This document shows positions 20,847 to 28,858 of a stretch of 64,000 bases of DNA, piece after piece (the stretch's first letter is position 1; the number at the start of each line of letters is the position of its first letter). A model generated the notes under the pieces. That model searched no databases and had not been told where the DNA came from. It saw only the letters and a program-made list of their open reading frames with translations. The stretch is from Comamonadaceae bacterium (GTDB taxonomy: Bacteria; Pseudomonadota; Gammaproteobacteria; Burkholderiales; Burkholderiaceae_C), in assembly GCA_027484575.1 (NCBI GenBank), contig JAIXSQ010000001.1:1-64000 (forward strand), read 5' to 3'. Both the position numbers and the translations under genes were made by a program.

Positions 20847-20896
20847 GCGGGGATTCTAGGTGGCGCGCCTCCGGCGGCCCGGATAATCCGGCCCCC

Positions 20897-21541
20897 ATGG
20901 ACCTCGTCGCCCTGCTGATCGATTTCATCCTGCACGTGGACGTGCACCTGGAGACCTTCGTGCGCGACCACGGGGCCTGGGTCTACGCGCTGCTGTTCGT
21001 GATCATCTTCGTCGAGACCGGCGTGGTGGTCATGCCCTTCCTGCCCGGCGACTCGCTGCTCTTCGTGGCCGGCGCGCTGTGCGGCGTGGGCTTCATGGAC
21101 TACCAGGCCACCGTCGCCGTGATGCTGGTGGCGGCCATCCTGGGCGACCAGTGCAACTACCTGATCGGCCGGGCGCTGGGGCCCAAGGTGTTCCAGTGGG
21201 AGCAGTCGCGCTGGTTCAACCGGCGCGCCTTCGACCAGGCCCATGCCTTCTACGAGAAGTGGGGCGGCATCACCATCGTGGTGGCCCGCTTCGCGCCCTT
21301 CCTGCGCACCTTCGCGCCCTTCGTGGCCGGCGTGGCCGCGATGACCCGCAGCAAGTTCACCGCCTGGAACATCGGCGGCGCGCTGCTGTGGGTGCTGGGC
21401 ATCGTCACCGCCGGCTACTTCCTGGGCAGCCTGCCCTGGGTCAAGGCCAACCTCGACAAGATCATCTGGGCCATGATCCTCGTGCCCGGGCTGATCGTGC
21501 TGGCCGGGGCGTGGAAGGCGCGGCGCAAGGTCGTGGCCTGA
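20897..21541 (+). CDS. DedA-family membrane protein
   Basis: 214 residues with the SNARE-associated/DedA plan: an N-terminal amphipathic helix, helices at about 33-55 and 58-88, the conserved G-D-S-L-L-F and E-x-x-x-P-x-x-P-G-D region, the R-F-x-P-x-x-R-x-x-x-P-x-x-A-G segment (about 133-148), and two C-terminal helices. DedA proteins move undecaprenyl phosphate or phospholipids and support envelope charge and antibiotic tolerance. ATG at 20897 is preceded by a short leader shared with divergent mutL. Confidence 0.9.
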   Translation: MDLVALLIDFILHVDVHLETFVRDHGAWVYALLFVIIFVETGVVVMPFLPGDSLLFVAGALCGVGFMDYQATVAVMLVAAILGDQCNYLIGRALGPKVFQWEQSRWFNRRAFDQAHAFYEKWGGITIVVARFAPFLRTFAPFVAGVAAMTRSKFTAWNIGGALLWVLGIVTAGYFLGSLPWVKANLDKIIWAMILVPGLIVLAGAWKARRKVVA

Positions 21542-21566
21542 GGCCCTCGGGGCCGGCATCCGGGTC

Positions 21567-21717
21567 GTCATCCCCGCGCATCCGTGTCGTCATCCCCGCG
21601 CAGGCGGGGATCCACGCACCGGCGCAGCGCTCCATCGTGGACCCCCGCCTGCGCGGGTGTGACGGGACACGAGCCCGGGCCGGGATGTCCCTCGGCCCCG
21701 GCCTTCGCCGGGGCGAC
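21567..21717. repeat. REPIN-like palindromes, copy 3 (compound)
   Basis: A partial arm (GTCATCCCCGCGCATCC) is followed by a full pair: GTCATCCCCGCGCAGGCGGGGATCCA ... TGGACCCCCGCCTGCGCGGGTGTGAC, then a further GGCCCCGGCCTTCGCCGGGGCGAC hairpin. It lies between the convergent DedA and PAS-LuxR genes and may terminate both transcripts. Confidence 0.85.
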
Positions 21718-21726
21718 GCTGCAGGG

Positions 21727-22272
21727 CTACTGCCCCGCCATCAGCTTGTGCACCAGGTCCGCCGTCGTGTTCGCCTTGTACTTGCGCATCAGGCGGGCCC
21801 GGTAGATCTCCACCGTGCGGTGGCTGATCTCCAGCGTCTTGCCGATCTCCTTGCTGGTCATGCCGTCCAGCAGCCGCGCGGCCACCTCGCGCTCGCGCGC
21901 GGTCAGCTCGGCCTTGACCGGCCGCTGGTGGCTCAGGTCCTCGAACGACCAGATGCCCGATTCGTGCGGCTGCGCCCGGTTGAGCGCCCGGCCGCTGACG
22001 TGGCACCAGAACACCTCGCCGCTGGCGCGCTTCATGATGCGGTCGTCGGCGTAGTGGCCCTTGGCATTGAGGATCGGCGTCATGCGCGCGCCCAGCCGCT
22101 CGTACTCGTCGGCGCTGGGGTACAGGGTGCGGAACGACTGGCCGATCAGCACCTCGCGCGAGTAGCCGAACATCTCGCACAACTGCTTGTTGCAGTCCAC
22201 GATCGAGCGGTTGCGCGACAGGCACAGCCCGACGGGGGCCAGCTCGAAGGCCAGGCGGTAATCGACGTCCAT
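21727..22272 (-). CDS. PAS-LuxR transcriptional regulator
   Basis: 181 residues: a PAS domain (about 5-105) with a C-N-K-Q-L-C-E-M-F-G-Y-S core, and a C-terminal GerE/LuxR helix-turn-helix (about 120-178; L-T-A-R-E-R-E-V-A, S-K-E-I-G-K-T-L, S-x-R-T-V-E-x-Y-R-A-R). It is not a response regulator: there is no receiver domain. It is divergent from scoAB with a perfect palindrome in the shared promoter region, so it most likely controls that operon. The PAS ligand is unknown; an acyl-CoA or aromatic intermediate would be a guess. Confidence 0.87.
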   Translation of the reverse strand: MDVDYRLAFELAPVGLCLSRNRSIVDCNKQLCEMFGYSREVLIGQSFRTLYPSADEYERLGARMTPILNAKGHYADDRIMKRASGEVFWCHVSGRALNRAQPHESGIWSFEDLSHQRPVKAELTAREREVAARLLDGMTSKEIGKTLEISHRTVEIYRARLMRKYKANTTADLVHKLMAGQ

Positions 22273-22292
22273 CCGGTGCGGTCTCTACGGGC

Positions 22293-22316
22293 TACTACGT
22301 AAAAGGCTACGTAGTA
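22293..22316. promoter_or_regulatory. Palindromic operator between PAS-LuxR gene and scoA
   Basis: TACTACGT (22293-22300), eight bases, ACGTAGTA (22309-22316): two perfect 8-bp arms. It lies 21 bases before the regulator start codon and 57 bases before scoA, a suitable place for autoregulation and control of scoAB by the LuxR-type regulator. The assignment of regulator to site is inference. Confidence 0.65.
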
Positions 22317-22372
22317 TCGTCGCTCTGCCGCCCGGGTCGCCCCGGGTGTTCCACCGACAGGAGACCCTCCCC

Positions 22373-23074
22373 GTGAACAAGCTCTATCCCTCGGCCGCGG
22401 CCGCCCTCGACGGCGTGGTGCGCAGCGGCCAGCTGATGGCCGTCGGCGGCTTCGGCCTGTGCGGCATCCCCGAGGCCCTGATCGCCGCGCTGCGCGACTC
22501 GGGCGCCAAGGACCTGACCGTCATCTCCAACAACGCGGGCGTCGACGGCTTCGGCCTGGGCAAGCTGCTGGAGACCCGGCAGATCAAGAAGATGATCTCC
22601 TCGTACGTGGGCGAGAACAAGGAGTTCGAGCGCCAGTACCTGGCCGGCGAACTGGAGCTGGAGTTCACGCCCCAGGGCACGCTGGCCGAGAAGCTGCGCG
22701 CCGGCGGCGCCGGCATCCCCGCGTTCTTCACCAAGACCGGCGTGGGCACGATGGTGGCCGAGGGCAAGGAGCTGCGCGAGTTCGACGGCGAGACCTACGT
22801 GATGGAGCGCGCGCTGGTGCCCGACGTGGCCCTGGTCAAGGCCGACGTGGCCGACAAGGCCGGCAACCTGCGCTTCCGCCTGACCGCGCGCAACTTCAAT
22901 CCGGCCGTCGCGATGGCCGGCAAGGTCTGCATCGTCGAGGTGGAGAAGGTGGTCGAGGTGGGCGAGCTGCAGCCCGACGACATCCACCTGCCGGGCATCT
23001 ACGTGCACCGCATCGTGCACAACCCCACCCCCGAAAAGCGCATCGAGAAGCGCACCGTGACCGCCAAGGCCTAA
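22373..23074 (+). CDS. scoA: 3-oxoacid CoA-transferase subunit A (SCOT type)
   Basis: Transfers CoA from succinyl-CoA to acetoacetate or another 3-oxoacid with subunit B. The N-terminal [10 protein letters not shown] motif (about 24-33) is that of SCOT-type A subunits and differs from the PcaI form. 233 residues. I start it at GTG 22373, which has AGGAG eight bases upstream, and not at an upstream ATG without a site. The next gene begins 10 bases after its stop. Confidence 0.92.
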   Translation: MNKLYPSAAAALDGVVRSGQLMAVGGFGLCGIPEALIAALRDSGAKDLTVISNNAGVDGFGLGKLLETRQIKKMISSYVGENKEFERQYLAGELELEFTPQGTLAEKLRAGGAGIPAFFTKTGVGTMVAEGKELREFDGETYVMERALVPDVALVKADVADKAGNLRFRLTARNFNPAVAMAGKVCIVEVEKVVEVGELQPDDIHLPGIYVHRIVHNPTPEKRIEKRTVTAKA

Positions 23075-23084
23075 GGAGAAGCAC

Positions 23085-23720
23085 ATGCCCTGGACCCAGG
23101 ACCAGATGGCCGCGCGCGCGGCCCAGGAGCTCGAGGACGGCTTCTACGTCAACCTCGGCATCGGCATCCCGACGCTGGTGGCGAACCACACCGGCACCAA
23201 GGAGGTGTGGCTGCAGTCCGAGAACGGGATGCTGGGCATCGGCCCGTTCCCGACCGAGGACGCGGTCGACGCCGACCTGATCAACGCCGGCAAGCAGACC
23301 GTCACCACCATCCCCGGCTCGTCGATCTTCGGCAGCCACGACAGCTTCGCGATGATCCGCGGCGGCAAGATCAACCTGTCGATCCTGGGCGCCATGCAGG
23401 TCAGCGAGCACGGCGACCTGGCCAACTGGATGATCCCCGGCAAGATGGTCAAGGGCATGGGCGGCGCCATGGACCTGGTGGCCGGCGTCGGCCGCGTGAT
23501 CGTGCTGATGGAGCACGTGGCCAGGAAGAAGGACGGCACCGAGGACCTGAAGATCCTGGCCAAGTGCACGCTGCCCCTGACGGGCGTGGGCGTGGTCGAC
23601 CGCATCATCACCGACCTGGCCGTGCTCGACGTCACGCCGCAGGGCCTGAAGGTGGTCGAGCTGGCCCCGGGCGTCACGCGCGAGTTCCTGCAGTCCAAGA
23701 CGGGCGTGCCGCTGCACTGA
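23085..23720 (+). CDS. scoB: 3-oxoacid CoA-transferase subunit B
   Basis: 211 residues. The active-site glutamate that carries the CoA thioester is Glu46 in S-E-N-G-M-L-G; the preceding N-L-G-I-G-I-P-T motif (about 23-30) and [14 protein letters not shown] segment are typical. AAGGAG lies 7 bases before ATG. With scoA it forms a heterotetramer for ketone-body or polyhydroxybutyrate turnover. Confidence 0.93.
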   Translation: MPWTQDQMAARAAQELEDGFYVNLGIGIPTLVANHTGTKEVWLQSENGMLGIGPFPTEDAVDADLINAGKQTVTTIPGSSIFGSHDSFAMIRGGKINLSILGAMQVSEHGDLANWMIPGKMVKGMGGAMDLVAGVGRVIVLMEHVARKKDGTEDLKILAKCTLPLTGVGVVDRIITDLAVLDVTPQGLKVVELAPGVTREFLQSKTGVPLH

Positions 23721-23729
23721 GCCCGCGGC

Positions 23730-23804
23730 GTCGTCCCCGCGAAGGCGGGGACCCACGATCGCGCACCTTGCCTGAGCGTGGATGCCCGCCTGCGCGGGCA
23801 TGAC
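23730..23804. repeat. REPIN-like paired palindrome, copy 4
   Basis: GTCGTCCCCGCGAAGGCGGG, GACCCACG, spacer, CGTGGATGCCCGCCTGCGCGGGCATGAC. The inner CCACG/CGTGG arms pair. It follows scoB. Confidence 0.85.
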
Positions 23805-23957
23805 GTCCCTTGCCGCTACGCCTCGGCACACGGCTCACACCCCGTCACCCGCTGTCGGCGCGCACGCACAGCGCCCCGCGTTCCCGGACGGCGCTGAGCC
23901 ACGCGCCGCCCCGCCAGCATCGGTCCCGGGCCGCCCTCCGGCGGCACGGAGACTGCG

Positions 23958-24467
23958 ATGCGATCCTGGCTCACCCTGCTGCTGCTCGCCGGCGCCGCCA
24001 CGCCCGCGCTGGCCTGCTTCACCGTCTACGGCCGCGACGGCCGCGTGCTGTACCACGCGATCGAACCCCCGGTGGACATGCGCGCGCCGCTGCACGAGAC
24101 GCTGCCGCTGCGCTTCCCGCAGGGCCACTTGGTGTTCGGCAACGACCAGGACTGCCCCTCGGCCGATCCCATCCGCCCGCCGCGCGCCGGCGGCACGCCG
24201 CTGCTGACCGACCGCGCCTCGGCCGAGGCCAGTGGCCGGCCGCACCGCGCCGCCGGGACCGGCGACGCCGCCGTGGTGGCCGACGGCGGGCGCAGCGTGC
24301 GGCCGGGCGTGGTCGTCGTCGCCTCGCCGTTCGCCGCGCCGCCGGCACCGGCCGATGCCGACGACACCCGCCGCATGGGCGGCCCCGCCGCGCGGCCGCG
24401 CACCGCCGCCGACGTGATCCGCGCGCCGCTGCCGCAGGGCGTGATGACCCTGGACGCGTCCCGCTGA
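23958..24467 (+). CDS. Secreted hypothetical protein
   Basis: 169 residues with a signal peptide (cleavage after A-L-A, about 19) and a mature start C-F-T-V-Y-G-R-D-G-R-V-L-Y-H-A-I-E-P-P-V-D-M. I recall unnamed Comamonadaceae proteins with this beginning but no function. The mature first residue is Cys but the region before it (T-P-A-L-A-C) is not a convincing lipobox. Beyond residue 75 the sequence is low-complexity Ala/Pro. It stands just before a two-component system; no functional link is evident. Confidence 0.65.
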   Translation: MRSWLTLLLLAGAATPALACFTVYGRDGRVLYHAIEPPVDMRAPLHETLPLRFPQGHLVFGNDQDCPSADPIRPPRAGGTPLLTDRASAEASGRPHRAAGTGDAAVVADGGRSVRPGVVVVASPFAAPPAPADADDTRRMGGPAARPRTAADVIRAPLPQGVMTLDASR

Positions 24468-24507
24468 GCTGCCGCGCGCCGCATGCATACTCCCGCGCGG
24501 AGCGTGC

Positions 24508-25197
24508 ATGCGAGTCCTCATCGTCGAAGACGACCTTCCCCTGGGCGAGGCCCTGGCCGCCGGCCTGCGCCAGCACGGCCACGCGGTCGACTGGTTCCCG
24601 GACGGCGTGCAGGCCGACGCCGCGCTGGCCGCTGCGGGCTACGACGCCGTCGTCCTCGACCTTGGCCTGCCGGGGCTGGACGGCCTGGCCTGGCTGCGGC
24701 GCTGGCGCGGCCGCGGCTGGGCCCTGCCGGTTCTGGTGCTGACCGCCCGCGACGCGGTCGCGCAGCGCATCGACGGGCTGGATGCCGGCGCCGACGACTA
24801 CCTGGTCAAGCCCATCACGCTCGACGAGCTGGCGGCCCGCCTGCGCGCGCTGCAGCGCCGCGCCGGCGGCCGCGCCCAGCCCGTATGGACGCACGGCGCG
24901 CTCGACTGGGACCCCGCCGCGCGCCAGGCCCGCTGGCAGGGCCGGCCGGCCGAGCTCACCCCGCGCGAAGGGGCGGTGCTCGAGGCGCTGCTGGCCGTCC
25001 CGGGCAAGGTGCTGTCCAAGGCCGCGCTGCAGGACAAGCTGTACGGCTGGGGCGCCGACGAGCCCGAGAGCAACTCGCTCGAGGTGCACGTGCACCGCCT
25101 GCGCCGCAAGCTGCATCCGTCGGTGGTGCGCACGGTGCGCGGGCTGGGCTACGCGCTGGGGCCCTGCAACCCCGATGCGCCCGGTGCCGCGCCATGA
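24508..25197 (+). CDS. OmpR/PhoB-type response regulator
   Basis: 229 residues. Receiver domain 1-115 with acidic pair E7-D8-D9, phospho-acceptor D51 in V-L-D-L-G-L-P-G, T in L-T-A-R and K101 in V-K-P-I. A winged-helix DNA-binding domain occupies about 125-220 (L-T-P-R-E-G-A-V-L-E, E-S-N-S-L-E-V-H-V-H-R-L-R-R-K, R-G-L-G-Y). Most like the QseB/TctD/PmrA subgroup. Its stop overlaps the start of the sensor kinase (ATGA). Confidence 0.92.
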   Translation: MRVLIVEDDLPLGEALAAGLRQHGHAVDWFPDGVQADAALAAAGYDAVVLDLGLPGLDGLAWLRRWRGRGWALPVLVLTARDAVAQRIDGLDAGADDYLVKPITLDELAARLRALQRRAGGRAQPVWTHGALDWDPAARQARWQGRPAELTPREGAVLEALLAVPGKVLSKAALQDKLYGWGADEPESNSLEVHVHRLRRKLHPSVVRTVRGLGYALGPCNPDAPGAAP

Positions 25198-26507
25198 GCC
25201 TGCAACGCCGCCTGCTGCTGGCCTTGCTGGTGTGCGCCCCGCTGGTGTGGGCCGCCGCGGCGGCCTTCTCGGTCTGGCAGGCCCGCACCGAGGTCAACGA
25301 GCTGTTCGACGCCGAGCTGATCCGCCTGGCCCGCCAGGTGCAGGCCCTGACCGCGGCCGCCGACGCCCCCCGCGCCGCGGCGCCCGACCGCGGCGAGGCC
25401 GACCTGGGTGACCTGGCCGTGGCCGTCTGGGACCGCGCCGGCCATCCGGTGCTGCTCGACCGCGAGGGCGCGCAGCTGCACTGGCGGCCCGCGGCCACCG
25501 GCTTCGTCGACGAGGAGATCGAGGGCGCCGGCTGGCGCGTGTACTACCTGCACTCGCCCGACGGCGCGCGGCTGGTGGCCGCCGGGCAGAAGGTGTACGA
25601 GCGCGACGAGCTGGTGTGGGGCCTCACGCTGGGCCAGCTGCTGCCGTGGCTGCTGGTGCTGCCGGTGCTGCTGGGCGCGATGGCCTGGGCGGTGCGGCAG
25701 GCGCTGGCGCCCATGCACCGGCTGAGCGGCCAGCTGGCGCAGCGGCGCGCCGACGACCTGACGCCGGTGCAGGCGCCCGGCGCGCCCACCGAGCTGCAGC
25801 CGCTGCTGGACGCGCTCAACGGCCTGCTGGCCCGCACCGCGGGGCTGCGCGAGCGCGAGCGCCGCTTCACCGCCGACGCGGCGCACGAACTGCGCACGCC
25901 GCTGGCGGCGCTGCGGGCGCAGTGGGACGTCTACCGGCGTGCCGACGACGCGGGCCGGTCGCAGGCGCAGGCCCGGCTGGAGGCCGGCTTCGAGCGGCTG
26001 GACCGCCTGGTGGCGCAGCTGCTGGCCCTGTCGCGCGCCGAGGCCGCGCAGGACGGCCTGCAGCGCGCGCCCGTGGACTGGACCGCCCTGGCCGAGCAGG
26101 TGCTGGGCGACAGCCTGCCACTGGCCGACCGGCGCCATGTCGAGCTGGCCTGCCACTGGCCGCCGGCAGGCATCGCGCCGTTCCCGCTGCAGGGCGATGC
26201 GGCCCTGCTGGCGGTGCTGCTGCGCAACCTGGTCGACAACGCGGTGCGCTACGGCGCCCCGGGGGGACTGGTCAGCCTGCGCGTCGACGCCGACGCACTG
26301 GAGGTCGGGAACGACGGCCCACCGGTGCCGCCCGAGGTGCTGGCCGGCCTGGGCGAACGCTTCGCACGGCCTGCGGGCCAGGCCGAGACCGGCAGCGGCC
26401 TGGGCATCTCCATCGCGCGGCGCATCGCGCAGCTGCACGGGCTGCGGCTCGTGCACCGGCCCGGCCCGGGCGGGCGCGGCCTGGTGGCGCGGCTCGAGCG
26501 GGCCTAG
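25194..26507 (+). CDS. Sensor histidine kinase, QseC/TctE-like
   Basis: 437 residues. TM1 at about 8-28, a periplasmic loop of about 115 residues, TM2 at about 145-165, a HAMP-like stretch, then the dimerisation box F-T-A-D-A-A-H-E-L-R-T-P-L (phospho-His about 228) and the ATPase domain with N-box L-V-D-N-A-V-R-Y-G and G-boxes G-S-G-L-G-I-S-I. ATG 25194 overlaps the regulator stop. The stimulus is unknown; the linked regulator is the obvious partner. Confidence 0.92.
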   Translation: MSLQRRLLLALLVCAPLVWAAAAAFSVWQARTEVNELFDAELIRLARQVQALTAAADAPRAAAPDRGEADLGDLAVAVWDRAGHPVLLDREGAQLHWRPAATGFVDEEIEGAGWRVYYLHSPDGARLVAAGQKVYERDELVWGLTLGQLLPWLLVLPVLLGAMAWAVRQALAPMHRLSGQLAQRRADDLTPVQAPGAPTELQPLLDALNGLLARTAGLRERERRFTADAAHELRTPLAALRAQWDVYRRADDAGRSQAQARLEAGFERLDRLVAQLLALSRAEAAQDGLQRAPVDWTALAEQVLGDSLPLADRRHVELACHWPPAGIAPFPLQGDAALLAVLLRNLVDNAVRYGAPGGLVSLRVDADALEVGNDGPPVPPEVLAGLGERFARPAGQAETGSGLGISIARRIAQLHGLRLVHRPGPGGRGLVARLERA

Positions 26508-26512
26508 TCCCC

Positions 26513-26624
26513 GTCACCCCCGCGCCCGCCCGTCACCCCCGCGCTTGCCCGTCATCCCCGCGCAGGCGGGGATCCAGGCGCCACCGCGGCGCCCGATCGT
26601 GGGTGCCCGCCTGCGCGGGCACGA
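26513..26624. repeat. REPIN-like palindromes, copy 5 (compound)
   Basis: Two degenerate arms (GTCACCCCCGCGCC, GTCACCCCCGCGCT) precede a full pair GTCATCCCCGCGCAGGCGGG-GATCCAGGCG ... GGGTGCCCGCCTGCGCGGGC-ACGAC. It is located between the convergent kinase and TPR genes. Confidence 0.85.
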
Positions 26625-26631
26625 CGGGAGG

Positions 26632-27342
26632 TCACTTCGCCTTGACGCGCTCCAGCAGCTGCCGCGCCTCGTCACGCCGTCCGGCGTCGGCGACCTGGCG
26701 TCCCGGGCGGTCGGGCGCCTTCAGGGCGCGTTCCAGGTAGGGGATGGCCTTGTCTTCCTGCTTGGTCTCGACCAGGTACTCGCCGTAGAAGTAGTTCGCG
26801 TCGATGCCGTTCGGGTTGACCGCCAGCGCCCTGCGCAGCAGCTCGTCGGCCTTGGCCTTGTCGCCGAACCCCAGCGGCCAGCCGGGCACCTTGTAGTACA
26901 GGACGCCCAGGCTGTTGTAGGCCGAGCCGTCGAGAACGTTGCCGTCGAGGCGGATGGCCTGCTCGTACAGCGCCTTGGCCTGCTTGGCCAGTGACAGCGC
27001 CCCCAGGCCGCCCTTCTCGCCGGCCCACGAGCTGACCACGATGCCTTCCCACACCAGCGGCTCGCTGCGGTTGGGAAAGCTCTCGCTCACGCCGTGCGCG
27101 CGGCTGGCCAGCGCGGCATAGCGCTTCTCGCGCTCGGCCGGCGGCGTCTGGTAGCGGATCACCTCCCAGTCGCGCTGCAGCTGCTGCACGGCATCGTCGA
27201 GCGGCGCGGCGCGCGCGGGCAGCGGCAGCGCGGCCCAGCCCGGCAGTGCGAGAAGGGCGGCCACCAGCAGGCGCACGCGCAGGCGGGCGGCGGGCCGGGC
27301 AGGGGCCAGGGTCGGGGCCAGGGGTGGGGTCGGACGCGTCAT
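26632..27342 (-). CDS. Secreted TPR-like protein, last gene of the hemolysin-family/ligase/oxidase operon
   Basis: 236 residues. A long signal peptide ends near A-R-A-A (about 45). The mature protein is built from TPR-like helix pairs, e.g. A-K-Q-A-K-A-L-Y-E-Q-A-I-R-L-D (about 127-141), A-D-E-L-L-R-R-A-L-A-V-N-P-N and A-I-P-Y-L-E-R-A-L-K-A-P. ATG 27342 has AAGGAG 8 bases upstream; the gene follows the dehydrogenase stop by 11 bases. It would act in the periplasm as a scaffold; the link to the enzymes is by operon position only. Confidence 0.78.
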   Translation of the reverse strand: MTRPTPPLAPTLAPARPAARLRVRLLVAALLALPGWAALPLPARAAPLDDAVQQLQRDWEVIRYQTPPAEREKRYAALASRAHGVSESFPNRSEPLVWEGIVVSSWAGEKGGLGALSLAKQAKALYEQAIRLDGNVLDGSAYNSLGVLYYKVPGWPLGFGDKAKADELLRRALAVNPNGIDANYFYGEYLVETKQEDKAIPYLERALKAPDRPGRQVADAGRRDEARQLLERVKAK

Positions 27343-27353
27343 GGCGGTCTCCT

Positions 27354-28172
27354 TCAAGGGGCGGGACGGGGCTGTGTGGACGGCCCGGCGTGCGGGCGGC
27401 GCGCGGCCAGCGCCGCGCGGTGCTTGCCGAACACGCCGTCCAGCAGGGTGGGGAAGGCGCCGTTCAGGCGCACGGCCAGCCGCTCGGGCCAGCCCAGGGT
27501 GCGTTCGGCCGCTTCGTCGACCAGCAGCCGCAGCGCCGCCGCGGCCACGGCGGCGGGCGCGTCCTCGGCCGTGCCGGTCGCACGGTTGTAGGCGGTGGTC
27601 GCGTCGTCGTTGAAGGCGGTGCGGGTGGCGCGCGGCGCCAGCAGCTGCACCCGCACCGGGCCGCCGCCCAGCTCGCGGCGCAAGGCCTGCGCATAGGCGC
27701 GCAGGCCGCCCTTGGTGGCACCGTAGGCGGCGAAGCCCGGCACGCCCAGGCTGCCCAGCACCGAGCCGACGAACAGCACCTGCGCCGCCGGCTGCGCCTG
27801 CAGGTGCGGCAGCAGCGCTTGCGTCAGCAGCATCGGCGCGAGCAGGTTGGTGTCGAGCACCTCGCGCAGCTGCGCGGCCGGCAGCGGCGCGGCGCCGAAG
27901 GCCGGGCGGCCGGCGGCATGGACGACCACGTTGCAGCCCCAGGCCGCGGCGGTGGTCGCCAGCCGCAGCAGCGAGGCCTCCTCGCGCAGGTCGGCCGCGC
28001 AGGTGGTCGCGCGCTCCGGCCCGCCCAGGCTCGAGGCCAGTGCCTGCAGCGCGGCCTGGTCGCGGCCGGCCAGCAGCAGCCGGGCGCCGGACGCGGCCAG
28101 CGAGCGCGCCAGCTCGCCGCCGATGCCGCCGGCCGCGCCGGTGAGCAGCACCCGCATCGCCTGCGGCTTCAT
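27354..28172 (-). CDS. Short-chain dehydrogenase/reductase
   Basis: 272 residues with an NAD(P)-binding Rossmann fold: T-G-A-A-G-G-I-G (about 11-18), D-L-R for the adenine pocket, N-L-L in the helix-4 Asn position, and a catalytic S...Y-x-x-x-K (S-V-L near 137, Y-G-A-T-K at about 150-154). Classical SDR, substrate unknown. A hydrophobic C-terminal tail carries G-W-P-E-R-L-A-V-R-L, common in membrane-associated lipid reductases. The start overlaps the oxidase stop (ATGA). In this operon it would reduce or oxidise an intermediate. Confidence 0.85.
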   Translation of the reverse strand: MKPQAMRVLLTGAAGGIGGELARSLAASGARLLLAGRDQAALQALASSLGGPERATTCAADLREEASLLRLATTAAAWGCNVVVHAAGRPAFGAAPLPAAQLREVLDTNLLAPMLLTQALLPHLQAQPAAQVLFVGSVLGSLGVPGFAAYGATKGGLRAYAQALRRELGGGPVRVQLLAPRATRTAFNDDATTAYNRATGTAEDAPAAVAAAALRLLVDEAAERTLGWPERLAVRLNGAFPTLLDGVFGKHRAALAARRPHAGPSTQPRPAP

Positions 28173-28858
28173 GCGGCCTCCAGCGCGGGGGCGGGGCGGC
28201 CCGTGGCCGGCATGGGCAGGCCGCGGAACACGTCGCCGTACAGCCGGTAGAACACCCGCGCGGCATGCACGATCGCGTCCTGGTCGGCCGGCGCCCCGAT
28301 GGCGTCCATCAGGTGCCGGAAGTGGTCGACATGCTCGCGGTCCAGCGTGCCGTGCGAGCGCAGGTAGCTGAAGGCCGCATCGGGCAGCGCCAGCCCGCGC
28401 TGGATGCGGTCGGCCGCCGACAGCGCCAGCGCGACGCTGGTGCCCTCGAGCACGTGCACCATGCCGAAGAAGCCCAGCGGGTTGCCGCGCGCGATGGTGT
28501 CGTAGGCATAGGCCACCATCACCTCGGTGGCCACCGACGGGCGGCCGGTGCGCACCGCCTGGGCATCGACGCCGCACGCGCGCAGGTCGTCCAGGATCCA
28601 GTCGTCGTGGCCGGCCTCCTCGGCGACGTACGCGTCCAGCGGCTCGCGCAGCCAGGCGTGGTGCTCCGGCAGTGCCGCCTTGCAGGCCCGCAGCAGCGGC
28701 ACCGTGTGGCGCACGTGGTGGAAGGCCTCGGTGAGGAAGGCGACGTAGCTGGGCAGCGCGACCTCGCCGCGGGCCAGCACGCCCTGGATGATGGGGGCGG
28801 ACAGCAGCTGCGCGCGTGCGTCCTGGGTCTGCGCCACGAGGCGCTCGAAGAAGCTCAT
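28169..28858 (-). CDS. Haem-oxygenase-like diiron oxidase (TenA/UndA-like superfamily)
   Basis: 229 residues, all-helical. A plausible non-haem iron ligand set is visible: E44-x6-H51, E81-x2-H84, E138, and H169-x3-D173-x2-H176; the last motif is the one shared by CADD and SznF-type HDO enzymes. Such enzymes use O2 to oxidise, decarboxylate or cleave amino or fatty acids (UndA makes 1-undecene from lauric acid). Databases often label relatives as TenA regulators, which these ligands argue against. It overlaps the genes on both sides by ATGA, so it is translated with the ligase and the SDR. Confidence 0.8.
   Translation of the reverse strand: MSFFERLVAQTQDARAQLLSAPIIQGVLARGEVALPSYVAFLTEAFHHVRHTVPLLRACKAALPEHHAWLREPLDAYVAEEAGHDDWILDDLRACGVDAQAVRTGRPSVATEVMVAYAYDTIARGNPLGFFGMVHVLEGTSVALALSAADRIQRGLALPDAAFSYLRSHGTLDREHVDHFRHLMDAIGAPADQDAIVHAARVFYRLYGDVFRGLPMPATGRPAPALEAA

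Noticed and set aside
22373..23720. pcaIJ (3-oxoadipate CoA-transferase)
   Set aside because: The A subunit has G-F-G-L-C-G-I-P-E as in SCOT-type enzymes, and no beta-ketoadipate genes are nearby.
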